Assembly (NCBI GenBank): GCA_041946965.1
Contig: JBHGBM010000137.1
Coordinates: forward strand, 1 to 7,674
From: JBHGBM01 sp041946965
GTDB taxonomy: Bacteria > Acidobacteriota > Terriglobia > Bryobacterales > Bryobacteraceae
Direction: 5' to 3'
Length of the DNA: 7,674 bases
The notes below the pieces were generated by a model. The model had not been told where the DNA came from. It searched no databases and was given only the letters and a program-made list of their open reading frames with translations. Position 1 is the stretch's first letter; each line of letters begins with the position of its first letter. Positions 1 through 6,556 of this stretch are shown piece after piece. The translations under genes and the position numbers were made by a program.

Positions 1-1676
1 CACGTCAGATATACAAAGTGCAGCACGCCGGCAAAGTTGCGGTGCGCGCGCCAGAATTCGGTGAGCCCGCCCACGTAATACGCGTTCAGCTCGAAGCGCT
101 CCCGGGCCGTGGCGTTCGGGCCGGCCAGCCGCGCGTACACCTCCTTGGTCAGCTCCGTGGGTGTGCCGTCGCGGTTGAGCCATACCCAGCCGTACTCGTT
201 CAGGATCACGGCGTGCGCGCTCGGATGGGCGGAGTTGGTGCTCTTGGCGCCCGTCATACGTTCCAGGTCCGGCGGCTCAAAGCCGCGCCCCAGCCGGCTG
301 AACAGGTAGGGGTGGTCTTCGATGGGATCGTCCGGGCCGGCGGGCAGGTTGTAGCCGTTCTCCCACGGACGCCCGGAGAGATCCAGCCCGCGAACCTTAT
401 TGATGATTTCGCCGATCTGGTCCGCGCGCGTCTCGTTCTGCGCGTCCCAGACCGCCACGCTCGGATGGTTCCAGTTGTCGCGCATCCACTCGCGGTATTG
501 GCCGGTGAGTTCGCTCAGGTCCCACTGCGGCCGCCAGCCCCAGAGGAAAAACTCGTTCTCGATCAGCAGGCCCGCTTCGTCGGCGATGTCGAGCCACTTG
601 TCCGGAACCGGTCCGATGCAGAAGCGGAAACTGTTCCAGTGCATCCTGCGCGGGATCTCCACCAGCAGCTTGCGCACCCACTGGTCGTCCCACGGCAGCC
701 CCTTGCAGTGCGGGTCTTCGAAGAAACGGTGCAGGGTGATGTTGGAGCCGCGCAGAAAATAGGGCTTGCCGTTGAGGTACGCGCGGCGCGTGGCGGTATC
801 GAACCGGAACTCGCGCATGCCGAAACGCGTATTGACGGAATCGCCCGCCGTGGCGGTCTTGAGGCTGTACAGGCTGGGCTGCTCCGGGGTCCACAGGCGC
901 GCGTTCGGCACCCGCACCGTTTGCAGCACGGTGGCCTGCCCGCCCGCTTCGACCGTGACGCTCTGCTTCGCTGATTGCGCCTCCACCTGCTGCACGAGCG
1001 TGACGCCGCGCCGCGCGCCGTAATTCCGCAGCACCGTCTGCACCTGGATTTCGGAAGAGGCCAGCCGCGGCGCCACCTGCACGGATTCGATCACCGGGTT
1101 ATCGGCCAGGATGAGCGAAACGGAATCGTAGATGCCGGGCGTCCACTTGTTCTTTTCCTTGTCGGTGCCGCAGGCCACCGAATCCGGGAGCACCCCCGGA
1201 TGCGCGCCGATCCGGATCACCAGTTCGTTCTCAGCGTCCCAGCGCATCGCCTCCGTGAGCAAAAATCGCCCCGCGGTGAAACACGGAAGGTGCTCGCCCA
1301 CCTTGCGCCCGTTCAGCCAGACGGCGGTTCCGAACTGCGCCTTCTTCACCTCCAGCAGCGCGGCTTCACGGCGCGCGGCGGGACGGAAGCGCGTGCGGTA
1401 CCAGAAGTAGTCGCGCGGCTGGCGCCCGTCGTCCACGGCGATCTTGAGGCGCTGCTTGTTGGCGCGATTCTCCGGGCTCTCGAACCGGTCCACGTCCGCG
1501 AAGGGCGGCTGCGCCAGGTTGGTCAGCCCCGGCACGGGGGCGCGGTGCGGATAAGTTTGAGGCAAGACGGCGGCCTCGCGGCTCTCGGCGGCATCCCAAA
1601 CGCCGTCGAGCGGCATGGTGACACGCCCGGCATTGGCGGGCGCCGCCAGAACGGCCAAGGTGACAAGCAGGAGCAT
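1..1676 (-). CDS. Secreted glycoside hydrolase family 2 (beta-galactosidase/beta-glucuronidase-like), 3' end cut by window
   Basis: This is a retaining exo-glycosidase of the GH2 clan, probably exported to act on oligosaccharides; the sugar specificity is not readable. The reading frame is open for 558 codons to the left edge, so the C-terminus is missing. The start is ATG at 1676: the codon immediately before it is an in-frame TAA, so no upstream start is possible. Residues 1-16 form a short signal peptide ending in A-N-A. The GH2 sugar-binding domain follows (YFWYR at 90-94), then an Ig-like domain, then the TIM barrel entered at about residue 301 with LNGKPYFLRG. The acid/base Glu is E415 in NHPSVAVWDAQNE, and the nucleophile is probably E494 in ILNEYG; both are at the expected spacing. 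The catalytic barrel is therefore nearly complete and the missing part is the barrel end plus any accessory domain. It diverges from the methyltransferase operon. GH2 membership is secure; beta-galactosidase, beta-glucuronidase and beta-mannosidase all remain possible. Confidence 0.9.
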   Translation of the reverse strand, partial: MLLLVTLAVLAAPANAGRVTMPLDGVWDAAESREAAVLPQTYPHRAPVPGLTNLAQPPFADVDRFESPENRANKQRLKIAVDDGRQPRDYFWYRTRFRPAARREAALLEVKKAQFGTAVWLNGRKVGEHLPCFTAGRFLLTEAMRWDAENELVIRIGAHPGVLPDSVACGTDKEKNKWTPGIYDSVSLILADNPVIESVQVAPRLASSEIQVQTVLRNYGARRGVTLVQQVEAQSAKQSVTVEAGGQATVLQTVRVPNARLWTPEQPSLYSLKTATAGDSVNTRFGMREFRFDTATRRAYLNGKPYFLRGSNITLHRFFEDPHCKGLPWDDQWVRKLLVEIPRRMHWNSFRFCIGPVPDKWLDIADEAGLLIENEFFLWGWRPQWDLSELTGQYREWMRDNWNHPSVAVWDAQNETRADQIGEIINKVRGLDLSGRPWENGYNLPAGPDDPIEDHPYLFSRLGRGFEPPDLERMTGAKSTNSAHPSAHAVILNEYGWVWLNRDGTPTELTKEVYARLAGPNATARERFELNAYYVGGLTEFWRAHRNFAGVLHFVYLT

Positions 1677-1688
1677 TTATCCTATTCT
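1660..1688 (+). promoter_or_regulatory. Candidate promoter for the methyltransferase operon
   Basis: GTGACA at 1660-1665 (five of six matches to TTGACA) is followed after exactly 17 bases by TATTCT at 1683-1688 (four of six matches to TATAAT). Transcription would then start near 1695, giving a leader of about 15 bases before the ATG at 1711. The -35 element lies inside the first codons of the divergent GH2 gene, and the -10 overlaps the candidate -10 of that gene, so the two promoters would compete for the same DNA. This is inferred from consensus matching only. Confidence 0.35.
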
Positions 1689-1689
1689 A
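1684..1689 (-). promoter_or_regulatory. Candidate -10 box (TAGAAT) for the GH2 gene
   Basis: On the minus strand the hexamer TAGAAT matches the sigma-70 -10 consensus at five of six positions. It ends 7 bases before the GH2 ATG. No convincing -35 hexamer lies 16-18 bases upstream. At this distance transcription would begin at or very near the start codon, giving a leaderless or almost leaderless message. The only Shine-Dalgarno-like sequence, AGGA, sits just 3 bases from the ATG, which is too close for normal use and fits that reading. The call rests on one hexamer in an AT-rich gap. Confidence 0.3.
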
Positions 1690-1710
1690 CTTTTTAACAT
1701 CCAAGAGACC

Positions 1711-2982
1711 ATGACCGGCAAAGAACGAGTCCGCGCGGCGTTGGCGCACAGGCTTCCGGACCGCATTCCGATGGATTTCGGCGGCACCGCGGTAACGGGA
1801 ATCCACGTGAGTTGCGTGGCTGCCCTGCGCGAACGGTTCGGGCTGGAAAGGCGCCCAGTGAAGGTCGAGGAGCCCTACCAGATGCTCGGCCTCGTGGAAG
1901 AGGACCTGAAACAGGCGCTCGGCCTGGACGTGGACGGCGTATACCCGCCGAACACCATGTTCGGCTTCCCCAACCGGCGCTGGAAGCCGTGGCGCACGCC
2001 GCAGGGACTGGAGGTCCTGGTCTCGGAGGAGTTCGTCACCACCACCGGCGCCAACGGCGACGTCCTGATTCACCCGTGCGGCGACGCCGCCGCCCCGCCG
2101 AGCGGCCGCATGCCGCGCGACGGCTACTTCTTCGACACCATCATCCGCCAGGAACCGGTGGACGACGAGCGGCTGAACGTGGCGGACAACACCGAGGAGT
2201 TCACGCCCATCACGGACGCCGACGTGGAGCACTTCCGGCAGAGCGTGGCCGCCGCGGCGCCATCCGGGCGCGCGGTGATGGCCACCTTCGGCGGCACCGC
2301 GTTCGGCGATATCGCGCTGGTGCCCGGGCCGTTCCTGAAACACCCCAAGGGCATCCGCGACGTGGCGGAGTGGTACGTGTCCACCGCCACGCGCCGCGAC
2401 TACATCCACGCCATCTTCGAGCACCAGTGTGAAACCGGCATCGCCAACCTCCGCCGCATTCACGCCGCCGTGGGCGACGCCGTGGATGTGGTGTTCGTGT
2501 GCGGCACCGATTTCGGCACGCAAAAGTCGGCGTTCTGTTCCGTGAAGACGTTCCGGGAGCTTTACATGCCGTACTACCGGCGCGTGAACGGATGGATTCA
2601 CCAGCACACGGCGTGGCGCACCTTCAAGCACTCCTGCGGGTCCGTGGAGCGGTTCATCCCCTCCTTCATCGAGGCCGGGTTCGACGTGCTCAATCCCGTG
2701 CAATGCTCGGCCGCCGGAATGGACGCGGAACACCTGAAGCGTTCATTCGGAGATAAGCTGGTGTTCTGGGGCGGCGGAATCGACACGCAGCGGGTGCTGC
2801 CGTTCGGCGCCCCGGATGAGGTGAGGCGGCAGGTGCTCGAACGCTGCCGCGTCTTTTCACGCGACGGCGGGTTTGTGTTCAACGCAATTCACAACATTCA
2901 GGCGCGAACGCCGGTGGAGAACATCGTGGCGATGATCGACGCCGTGCACGAATTCAACGGTACCAGGCGGGCGACCGCATAG
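1711..2982 (+). CDS. URO-D superfamily corrinoid methyltransferase (MtaA/CmuA-like)
   Basis: A 423-residue cytoplasmic TIM-barrel protein of the uroporphyrinogen decarboxylase superfamily, in the branch that moves methyl groups to or from a corrinoid protein. It is not HemE: the N-terminal RQAGRY-type substrate motif is absent and the protein opens with MTGKERVRAALAHR followed by DRIPMDFGGT. The metal-site motif H-x-C is present as H307-S-C309, followed by LNPVQC (Cys332), the FWGGGIDTQ strand, and GGFVFNAIHNIQ (His394). In MtaA/MtbA enzymes H-x-C plus a later Cys bind zinc. The start at 1711 was preferred to an in-frame GTG about 32 codons upstream because the family begins at this motif and the upstream codons overlap the GH2 gene. 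A weak AAGAG lies upstream. The corrinoid protein gene starts 9 bases after the stop, so the two are almost certainly co-transcribed partners. The direction of transfer and the methyl donor are unknown. Confidence 0.88.
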   Translation: MTGKERVRAALAHRLPDRIPMDFGGTAVTGIHVSCVAALRERFGLERRPVKVEEPYQMLGLVEEDLKQALGLDVDGVYPPNTMFGFPNRRWKPWRTPQGLEVLVSEEFVTTTGANGDVLIHPCGDAAAPPSGRMPRDGYFFDTIIRQEPVDDERLNVADNTEEFTPITDADVEHFRQSVAAAAPSGRAVMATFGGTAFGDIALVPGPFLKHPKGIRDVAEWYVSTATRRDYIHAIFEHQCETGIANLRRIHAAVGDAVDVVFVCGTDFGTQKSAFCSVKTFRELYMPYYRRVNGWIHQHTAWRTFKHSCGSVERFIPSFIEAGFDVLNPVQCSAAGMDAEHLKRSFGDKLVFWGGGIDTQRVLPFGAPDEVRRQVLERCRVFSRDGGFVFNAIHNIQARTPVENIVAMIDAVHEFNGTRRATA

Positions 2983-2985
2983 AGG
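2981..2985 (+). promoter_or_regulatory. Ribosome binding site of the corrinoid protein gene
   Basis: AGAGG overlaps the last two bases of the upstream stop codon and lies 6 bases before the ATG at 2992. It selects that ATG over the out-of-frame ATG at 2988. Overlap with the upstream stop suggests translational coupling of the methyltransferase and corrinoid protein. Confidence 0.6.
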
Positions 2986-2991
2986 CAATGC

Positions 2992-3633
2992 ATGACTGAT
3001 CTACAGAAGCTTTACGACGCAGTTCTGGAAGGCGACGCAAAGACGGCGGCGGCCGTGACGCAGGAGGCGCTGGCCGCCGGCGTGGCGCCCATCGAACTGG
3101 TGACGAAGTACATGATCCCCGCCATGGACGAGGTGGGCCGCCGCTTCGAGTGCGAGGAGTACTTCGTGCCGGAGTTGCTGATCTCGGCGCGCGCCATGAA
3201 GAGCGCCCTGGAGCTGATCCGGCCGCTGCTGGCCGCGAGCGGCGCCCAGCCGCTGGGCCGCGTGGCCATCGGCACCGTGAAAGGCGATCTGCACGACATC
3301 GGCAAGAACCTGGTGGCTTCCATGATGGAGGGCGGCGGGTTCGAGATCATCGACCTCGGCGCGGACGTCTCCCCGGAGAAGTTCGTGGCTGCCGTGCAGG
3401 AGAAGGGCGCCAACATCGTGGCCCTCTCGGCGTTGCTCACCGTGACCATGCCGGCCATGAAGACCACGATTCAGGCGCTCCAGGCGGCCGGCGTGCGCGA
3501 AAAGGTGAAGGTGCTGGTGGGCGGCGCCCCGGTCACCGAGCAGTACGCCAATGAGATCGGCGCGGACGGCTACGGCGAGAACGCCATCGCGGCCGTCAAC
3601 CTGGCCCGCAAGATGGTGAGCACGGGCGCGTAA
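2992..3633 (+). CDS. Corrinoid (B12-binding) methyltransferase protein, MtaC/MtbC/MtmC-like
   Basis: A 213-residue methyl-carrying corrinoid protein that shuttles a methyl group on cobalamin between partner methyltransferases in the cytoplasm. Residues 1 to about 88 form the helical cap domain (B12-binding_2), including the IPAMDEVGRRFE and YFVPELLISARAM segments. Residues about 89-213 form the Rossmann-type B12-binding domain with the full base-off signature: D99-L-H101-D-I-G104, where His101 is the lower axial cobalt ligand, then S146-A-L148, then the V-G177-G178-A-P segment that cradles the nucleotide tail. Length and domain order match stand-alone corrinoid proteins of methanol, methylamine and O-demethylase systems, and are shorter than methionine synthase. 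It lies directly downstream of the URO-D methyltransferase, the same order as the two domains fused in chloromethane methyltransferase CmuA. The carried substrate cannot be read from the sequence. Confidence 0.95.
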   Translation: MTDLQKLYDAVLEGDAKTAAAVTQEALAAGVAPIELVTKYMIPAMDEVGRRFECEEYFVPELLISARAMKSALELIRPLLAASGAQPLGRVAIGTVKGDLHDIGKNLVASMMEGGGFEIIDLGADVSPEKFVAAVQEKGANIVALSALLTVTMPAMKTTIQALQAAGVREKVKVLVGGAPVTEQYANEIGADGYGENAIAAVNLARKMVSTGA

Positions 3634-3655
3634 ACCAAGGCCCCGGCTCGAAGTT

Positions 3656-4501
3656 CTACGCCAGGTAGCGGCGGACGTAGTCCGCGAACGCGCTTCCGAG
3701 CGTCCGGCGCGCATCGCCGCGCGGGACAATCCTGCGCCCCTCGATCTCCAGCACCGGCAGCAGATCGCGCGTGGTGGACGTGATAAACACGTCGTCCGCC
3801 TCTTCCAGGTCCGCGGGCGCCAGCGTGCGCTCGCGAATGGCATAGCCTGGAACGCGAATTTCCGAAAGCAGGATTTCCCGCGTGACGCCCGGCAGGCATC
3901 CGGAACTCAGCGGCGGCGTCAGCACCTCCCCGCCCCGTGCGATGAAGAGGTTGGCCGAGGTGCATTCGGCCACTTCGCCGCGCTCGTTCAGAAGGATGGT
4001 TTCGTCGCATCCCCTGGCCTGGGCGTCCTCCAGCCAGGTCAGGTTCATCGCCCAGGAAAGAATCTTCGTACCCGCGAAATTGCACTGGCTGTGGCGCGCC
4101 TGCGGGGTGTAGCAAAGCTTCACGCCCTCGCCCCAGTCCTTGGAATCCGCGGTCAGCGCGATCAGGTCCGTCGCCCGCCCGCCGTTGGGACCCTGCCACA
4201 TGCCGCCCTGGTTCCGCACAAAGACGACCCGCATGGTGGAGTTGAAAGCCTGGTTGGCGGCCACCAGCCGCAAGAGGCGTTCGCGAATCTCCTCCCGGCT
4301 GCCCGGGAGCGGGATGTGGAAGGCGGCGGCGTCGCGCTCCATGCGGGCCCAGTGGCGCTCGTAGGCGAACAGCACCCCGCGGGCCACTTTAATCGTGCTG
4401 AACACGCCCCAGCCCGCGAGCAACCCGACCTGCCCGGCGCGCAGCGTGGGCTCCGACGCCTCACGGATGCCGTCATTGTGAAGAATATACCGGTGGAGCA
4501 C
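3656..4501 (-). CDS. Class IV PLP aminotransferase / 4-amino-4-deoxychorismate lyase family protein
   Basis: A 281-residue fold-type IV PLP enzyme; the family includes branched-chain aminotransferase (IlvE), D-amino acid aminotransferase and aminodeoxychorismate lyase (PabC). The N-terminal domain has GLLAGWGVFSTIKV (about 26-39) and the ERHWARM segment (48-54). The Schiff-base lysine is K146 in NFAGTK, and the PLP-contacting Glu is E179 in GEVAECTSANLF, 33 residues later as usual. GCLPGVTRE follows at 201-209. The start codon is GTG at 4501: an in-frame TAG lies 15 bases upstream with no ATG between, and the conserved N-terminus begins here. A GGGG tract lies about 6 bases upstream. The gene converges on the corrinoid operon with 22 bp between stops and no obvious terminator hairpin, and it diverges from acs. 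Substrate is undecided; a PabC role (p-aminobenzoate for folate) is possible, as is a general amino-acid transaminase. Confidence 0.88.
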   Translation of the reverse strand: MLHRYILHNDGIREASEPTLRAGQVGLLAGWGVFSTIKVARGVLFAYERHWARMERDAAAFHIPLPGSREEIRERLLRLVAANQAFNSTMRVVFVRNQGGMWQGPNGGRATDLIALTADSKDWGEGVKLCYTPQARHSQCNFAGTKILSWAMNLTWLEDAQARGCDETILLNERGEVAECTSANLFIARGGEVLTPPLSSGCLPGVTREILLSEIRVPGYAIRERTLAPADLEEADDVFITSTTRDLLPVLEIEGRRIVPRGDARRTLGSAFADYVRRYLA

Positions 4502-4510
4502 GATAACCCC

Positions 4511-4516
4511 ATTCTA
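4511..4516 (-). promoter_or_regulatory. Candidate -10 box (TAGAAT) for the aminotransferase gene
   Basis: The same TAGAAT hexamer found before the GH2 gene occurs here on the minus strand, ending 9 bases before the GTG start. It is followed directly by a purine-rich GGGG, as the GH2 copy is followed by AGGA. No clear -35 element is seen at 16-18 bases. If used, the message would have almost no leader. Confidence 0.28.
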
Positions 4517-4538
4517 GGCCAAGGCGGTCCGGCACGTG

Positions 4539-4544
4539 TACAAT
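4539..4544 (+). promoter_or_regulatory. Candidate -10 box (TACAAT) for acs
   Basis: TACAAT matches the -10 consensus at five of six positions and is the best hexamer in the 108-bp gap between the aminotransferase and acs. It would give a leader of roughly 60 bases. No recognisable -35 lies 16-18 bases upstream, so an activator-dependent or non-sigma-70 promoter is equally possible. The rest of the gap (4502-4609) shows no other clear signal apart from a purine-rich tract before the acs start. Confidence 0.22.
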
Positions 4545-4594
4545 GGCTGAAAACGCCCCTGCGTGCGACTCCGCGCGCGGGTTTCGGCTCTCAT

Positions 4595-4607
4595 AGGGAA
4601 AGAAGGG
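4595..4607 (+). promoter_or_regulatory. Purine-rich Shine-Dalgarno region of acs
   Basis: An uninterrupted purine tract (AGGGAAAGAAGGG) lies just before the ATG at 4610. It offers two overlapping Shine-Dalgarno-like cores, AGGGA about 10 bases away and GAAGG about 3 bases away. It supports ATG 4610 rather than any of the upstream in-frame codons, which would encode unconserved residues. Confidence 0.45.
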
Positions 4608-4609
4608 AT

Positions 4610-6547
4610 ATGAGCGTTACAAGAGTATACGATCCGCCCGCGTCTTTTGCGGCCCGCGCACGCGTCCAGAGCATGGAGGCGTACCGCGACCTGTACTGCC
4701 GCGCCGAGCAGCGCCCCGAGGAGTTCTGGGGCGAACTGGCAGAGCGGGAGCTGTTCTGGTTTGAGAAGTGGTCTCACGTCTTCGAGTGGGAACCGCCGTT
4801 CGCCAAGTGGTTCGCGGGCGCGAAAACGAACGTCTCGTACAACTGCCTGGACCGGCACCTCGAAACCGCCCGGAAGAACAAGGTGGCCATCCTGTGGGAA
4901 GGCGAGCCGGGCGACCAGCGCATGATCTCCTACCAGGAGTTGCACCGGCTGGTGTGCCGGTTCGCCAACGTGCTCAAGGCCCGCGGCTACAGGGCGGGCG
5001 ACCGCGCCATCATTTACATGGGCATGGTTCCCGAGCTACCCGTGGCAATGCTGGCCTGCGCACGGCTGGGAATCACACATAGCGTGGTCTTCGGGGGCTT
5101 TGCGGCGGAGGCGCTGAAAAGCCGCGTCCAGGATTTGGAGGCCCAGGTGGTGATCACCGCCGACGGCGGCTGGCGGCGCGGCCGCGAGATCCGCCTGAAG
5201 GATACCGTGGACGAGGCGCTCGCGTCGGATTGCCCCTCGGTGCGCGACGTGATCGTTCACCGCCGCACCGGCGGCGAAGTCCGCATGCGGGAAGGCCGCG
5301 ACCTGTGGTGGCACGACCTCGATCGGGGGGCGAGCGAGGTTTGCCTCGCCGAGCCGCTCGATGCCGAGCACCCGCTGTTTGTTCTGTACACCTCCGGCAC
5401 CACGGGGAAACCCAAAGGCATCGTGCACACCACCGCCGGGTACCTGCTCCAGGTGCACATGACTATGCAGTGGGTATTCGACCTGCGCGAGGAAGACACC
5501 TACTGGTGCACCGCCGACATCGGATGGGTCACCGGCCACAGCTATATCGTGTACGGCCCGCTTTCCATGGGCGCCACCACGGTGATGTACGAAGGCGCGC
5601 CGGATTTCCCGCAGCCCGACCGCTTCTGGCGCCTGATCGAGAAGTACCGCATCAACATTTTTTACACGTCGCCCACGGCCATCCGCGCGTTCGTGCGGCA
5701 GGGCGACAAGTGGCCGGAGTCGCACGATCTTTCGAGCCTGAGGCTGCTCGGGTCGGTGGGCGAGCCGATCAATCCCGCGGCGTGGGAGTGGTACCATCGC
5801 GTAATCGGAAAGGAGCGCTGTCCCATCGTGGACACCTGGTGGCAGACGGAGACGGGCGCCATCATGATCGCCCCCATGCCGGGCGCGGTGCCCGCCAAAC
5901 CGGGTGCGGCGACGCTGCCGCTGCCCGCCGTGCTGGCGGACATCGTGGACCTGATGGGGGAACCCGTGCCGCAGGGCCGGGAGGGATTCCTGATTATCCG
6001 CCGGCCCTGGCCGAGCATGTTCCGCACGCTCTGGCGCGACCCGCAACGCTACGCGGCGCAGTACTGGCAGCGCATCGAGGGCGTGTACCTGACCGGCGAC
6101 GCGGCGCGGCGCGACGAGGACGGTTACTTCTGCATCCTGGGCCGCGTGGACGACGTGATCAACGTGAGCGGCCACCGGCTGAGCACCATGGAAGTGGAAT
6201 CCGCGCTGGTGCGCCACCCCGCGGTGGCCGAAGCCGCCGTCGTGGGCAAACCCCACGAGATCACCGGCCAGGCGATCGCCGCGTTCGTCACCCTGAAGGC
6301 GGGCAGCTACGACCACAAACAGCTCGGCGAGGAGCTGCGCCAGTGGGTGGCGCACGAGATCGGCGGCTTCGCCCGGCCCGATCAGATCCGCTTCACCGAC
6401 GCGCTGCCGAAGACCCGCAGCGGCAAGATCATGCGCCGCCTGCTGCGCGAAATCGTGACGAGCAACGCGGTAACCGGCGACGTCACCACGCTGGAAGACT
6501 TGACGGTGGTCTCGAGGCTGGCCACCGAGCAGGAGGAAGCAGGCTGA
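4610..6547 (+). CDS. acs: Acetyl-CoA synthetase (AMP-forming)
   Basis: This enzyme converts acetate, ATP and CoA to acetyl-CoA, AMP and pyrophosphate in the cytoplasm through an acetyl-adenylate. It has 645 residues, close to the 652 of E. coli Acs, and all motifs sit at a constant offset of -3 from the enteric numbering. The ACAS N-terminal domain covers about 17-75. The P-loop YTSGTTGKPKG is at 260-270. The catalytic lysine of the adenylation step, and the usual site of regulatory acetylation, is K606 in TRSGKIMRR. The acetate pocket residues equivalent to Salmonella V310, T311, V386 and W414 are all present (V307, T308, V383, W411 in DTWWQTETG), which favours acetate over propionate or butyrate. 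The hinge and CoA region (YLTGDAARRDEDGY, GRVDDVINVSGHR) is intact. The ATG at 4610 was chosen because homology begins here and a purine-rich ribosome-binding tract precedes it. A GH10 gene starts 9 bases downstream in the same direction. Confidence 0.96.
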   Translation: MSVTRVYDPPASFAARARVQSMEAYRDLYCRAEQRPEEFWGELAERELFWFEKWSHVFEWEPPFAKWFAGAKTNVSYNCLDRHLETARKNKVAILWEGEPGDQRMISYQELHRLVCRFANVLKARGYRAGDRAIIYMGMVPELPVAMLACARLGITHSVVFGGFAAEALKSRVQDLEAQVVITADGGWRRGREIRLKDTVDEALASDCPSVRDVIVHRRTGGEVRMREGRDLWWHDLDRGASEVCLAEPLDAEHPLFVLYTSGTTGKPKGIVHTTAGYLLQVHMTMQWVFDLREEDTYWCTADIGWVTGHSYIVYGPLSMGATTVMYEGAPDFPQPDRFWRLIEKYRINIFYTSPTAIRAFVRQGDKWPESHDLSSLRLLGSVGEPINPAAWEWYHRVIGKERCPIVDTWWQTETGAIMIAPMPGAVPAKPGAATLPLPAVLADIVDLMGEPVPQGREGFLIIRRPWPSMFRTLWRDPQRYAAQYWQRIEGVYLTGDAARRDEDGYFCILGRVDDVINVSGHRLSTMEVESALVRHPAVAEAAVVGKPHEITGQAIAAFVTLKAGSYDHKQLGEELRQWVAHEIGGFARPDQIRFTDALPKTRSGKIMRRLLREIVTSNAVTGDVTTLEDLTVVSRLATEQEEAG

Positions 6548-6556
6548 CGGATATCA

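Noticed and set aside
1182..1201. Seven-base inverted repeat (ATCCGGG / CCCGGAT) in the GH2 gene
   Set aside because: Short, internal to a coding sequence, with no T-tract and no boundary nearby; it is of a size expected by chance at this GC content.
18..1697. Two long plus-strand open frames (18-974 and 975-1697)
   Set aside because: They lie antisense to the GH2 gene, whose frame shows signal peptide, domain motifs and both catalytic residues. The plus-strand products have no recognisable motif and typical GC-rich shadow composition (Arg, Ala, Val, His, Gln).
1615..1710. Upstream in-frame GTG start (1615) for the URO-D methyltransferase
   Set aside because: It would add 32 residues overlapping the GH2 signal-peptide codons; the added residues are unlike the family, and homology starts at the ATG at 1711.
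1687..2733. 348-residue minus-strand open frame opposite the URO-D gene
   Set aside because: A shadow of the well-supported methyltransferase. Its product is rich in His, Arg, Val and Gly without motifs, and it overlaps the divergent control region.
1711..2982. HemE, true uroporphyrinogen decarboxylase of haem synthesis
   Set aside because: The N-terminal RQAGRY-type motif is absent, the protein is about 70 residues longer than HemE, it has an H-x-C metal motif, and it is paired with a corrinoid protein.
3634..3655. Bidirectional terminator between the convergent genes
   Set aside because: The 22-bp gap has no stem of useful length and no T-tract on either strand.
4533..4538. CACGTG palindrome in the gap upstream of acs
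   Set aside because: A six-base palindrome alone is common; no second copy or extended symmetry was found to support an operator.
4091..4609. Upstream in-frame extension of acs to 4091
   Set aside because: It would run antisense through the aminotransferase gene and add 173 unconserved residues. The ATG at 4610 has a purine-rich ribosome-binding tract and gives the normal Acs length.
5036..6355. 439-residue minus-strand open frame opposite acs
   Set aside because: Long stop-free antisense frames are expected in high-GC genes. acs on the plus strand has every family motif at the right spacing.
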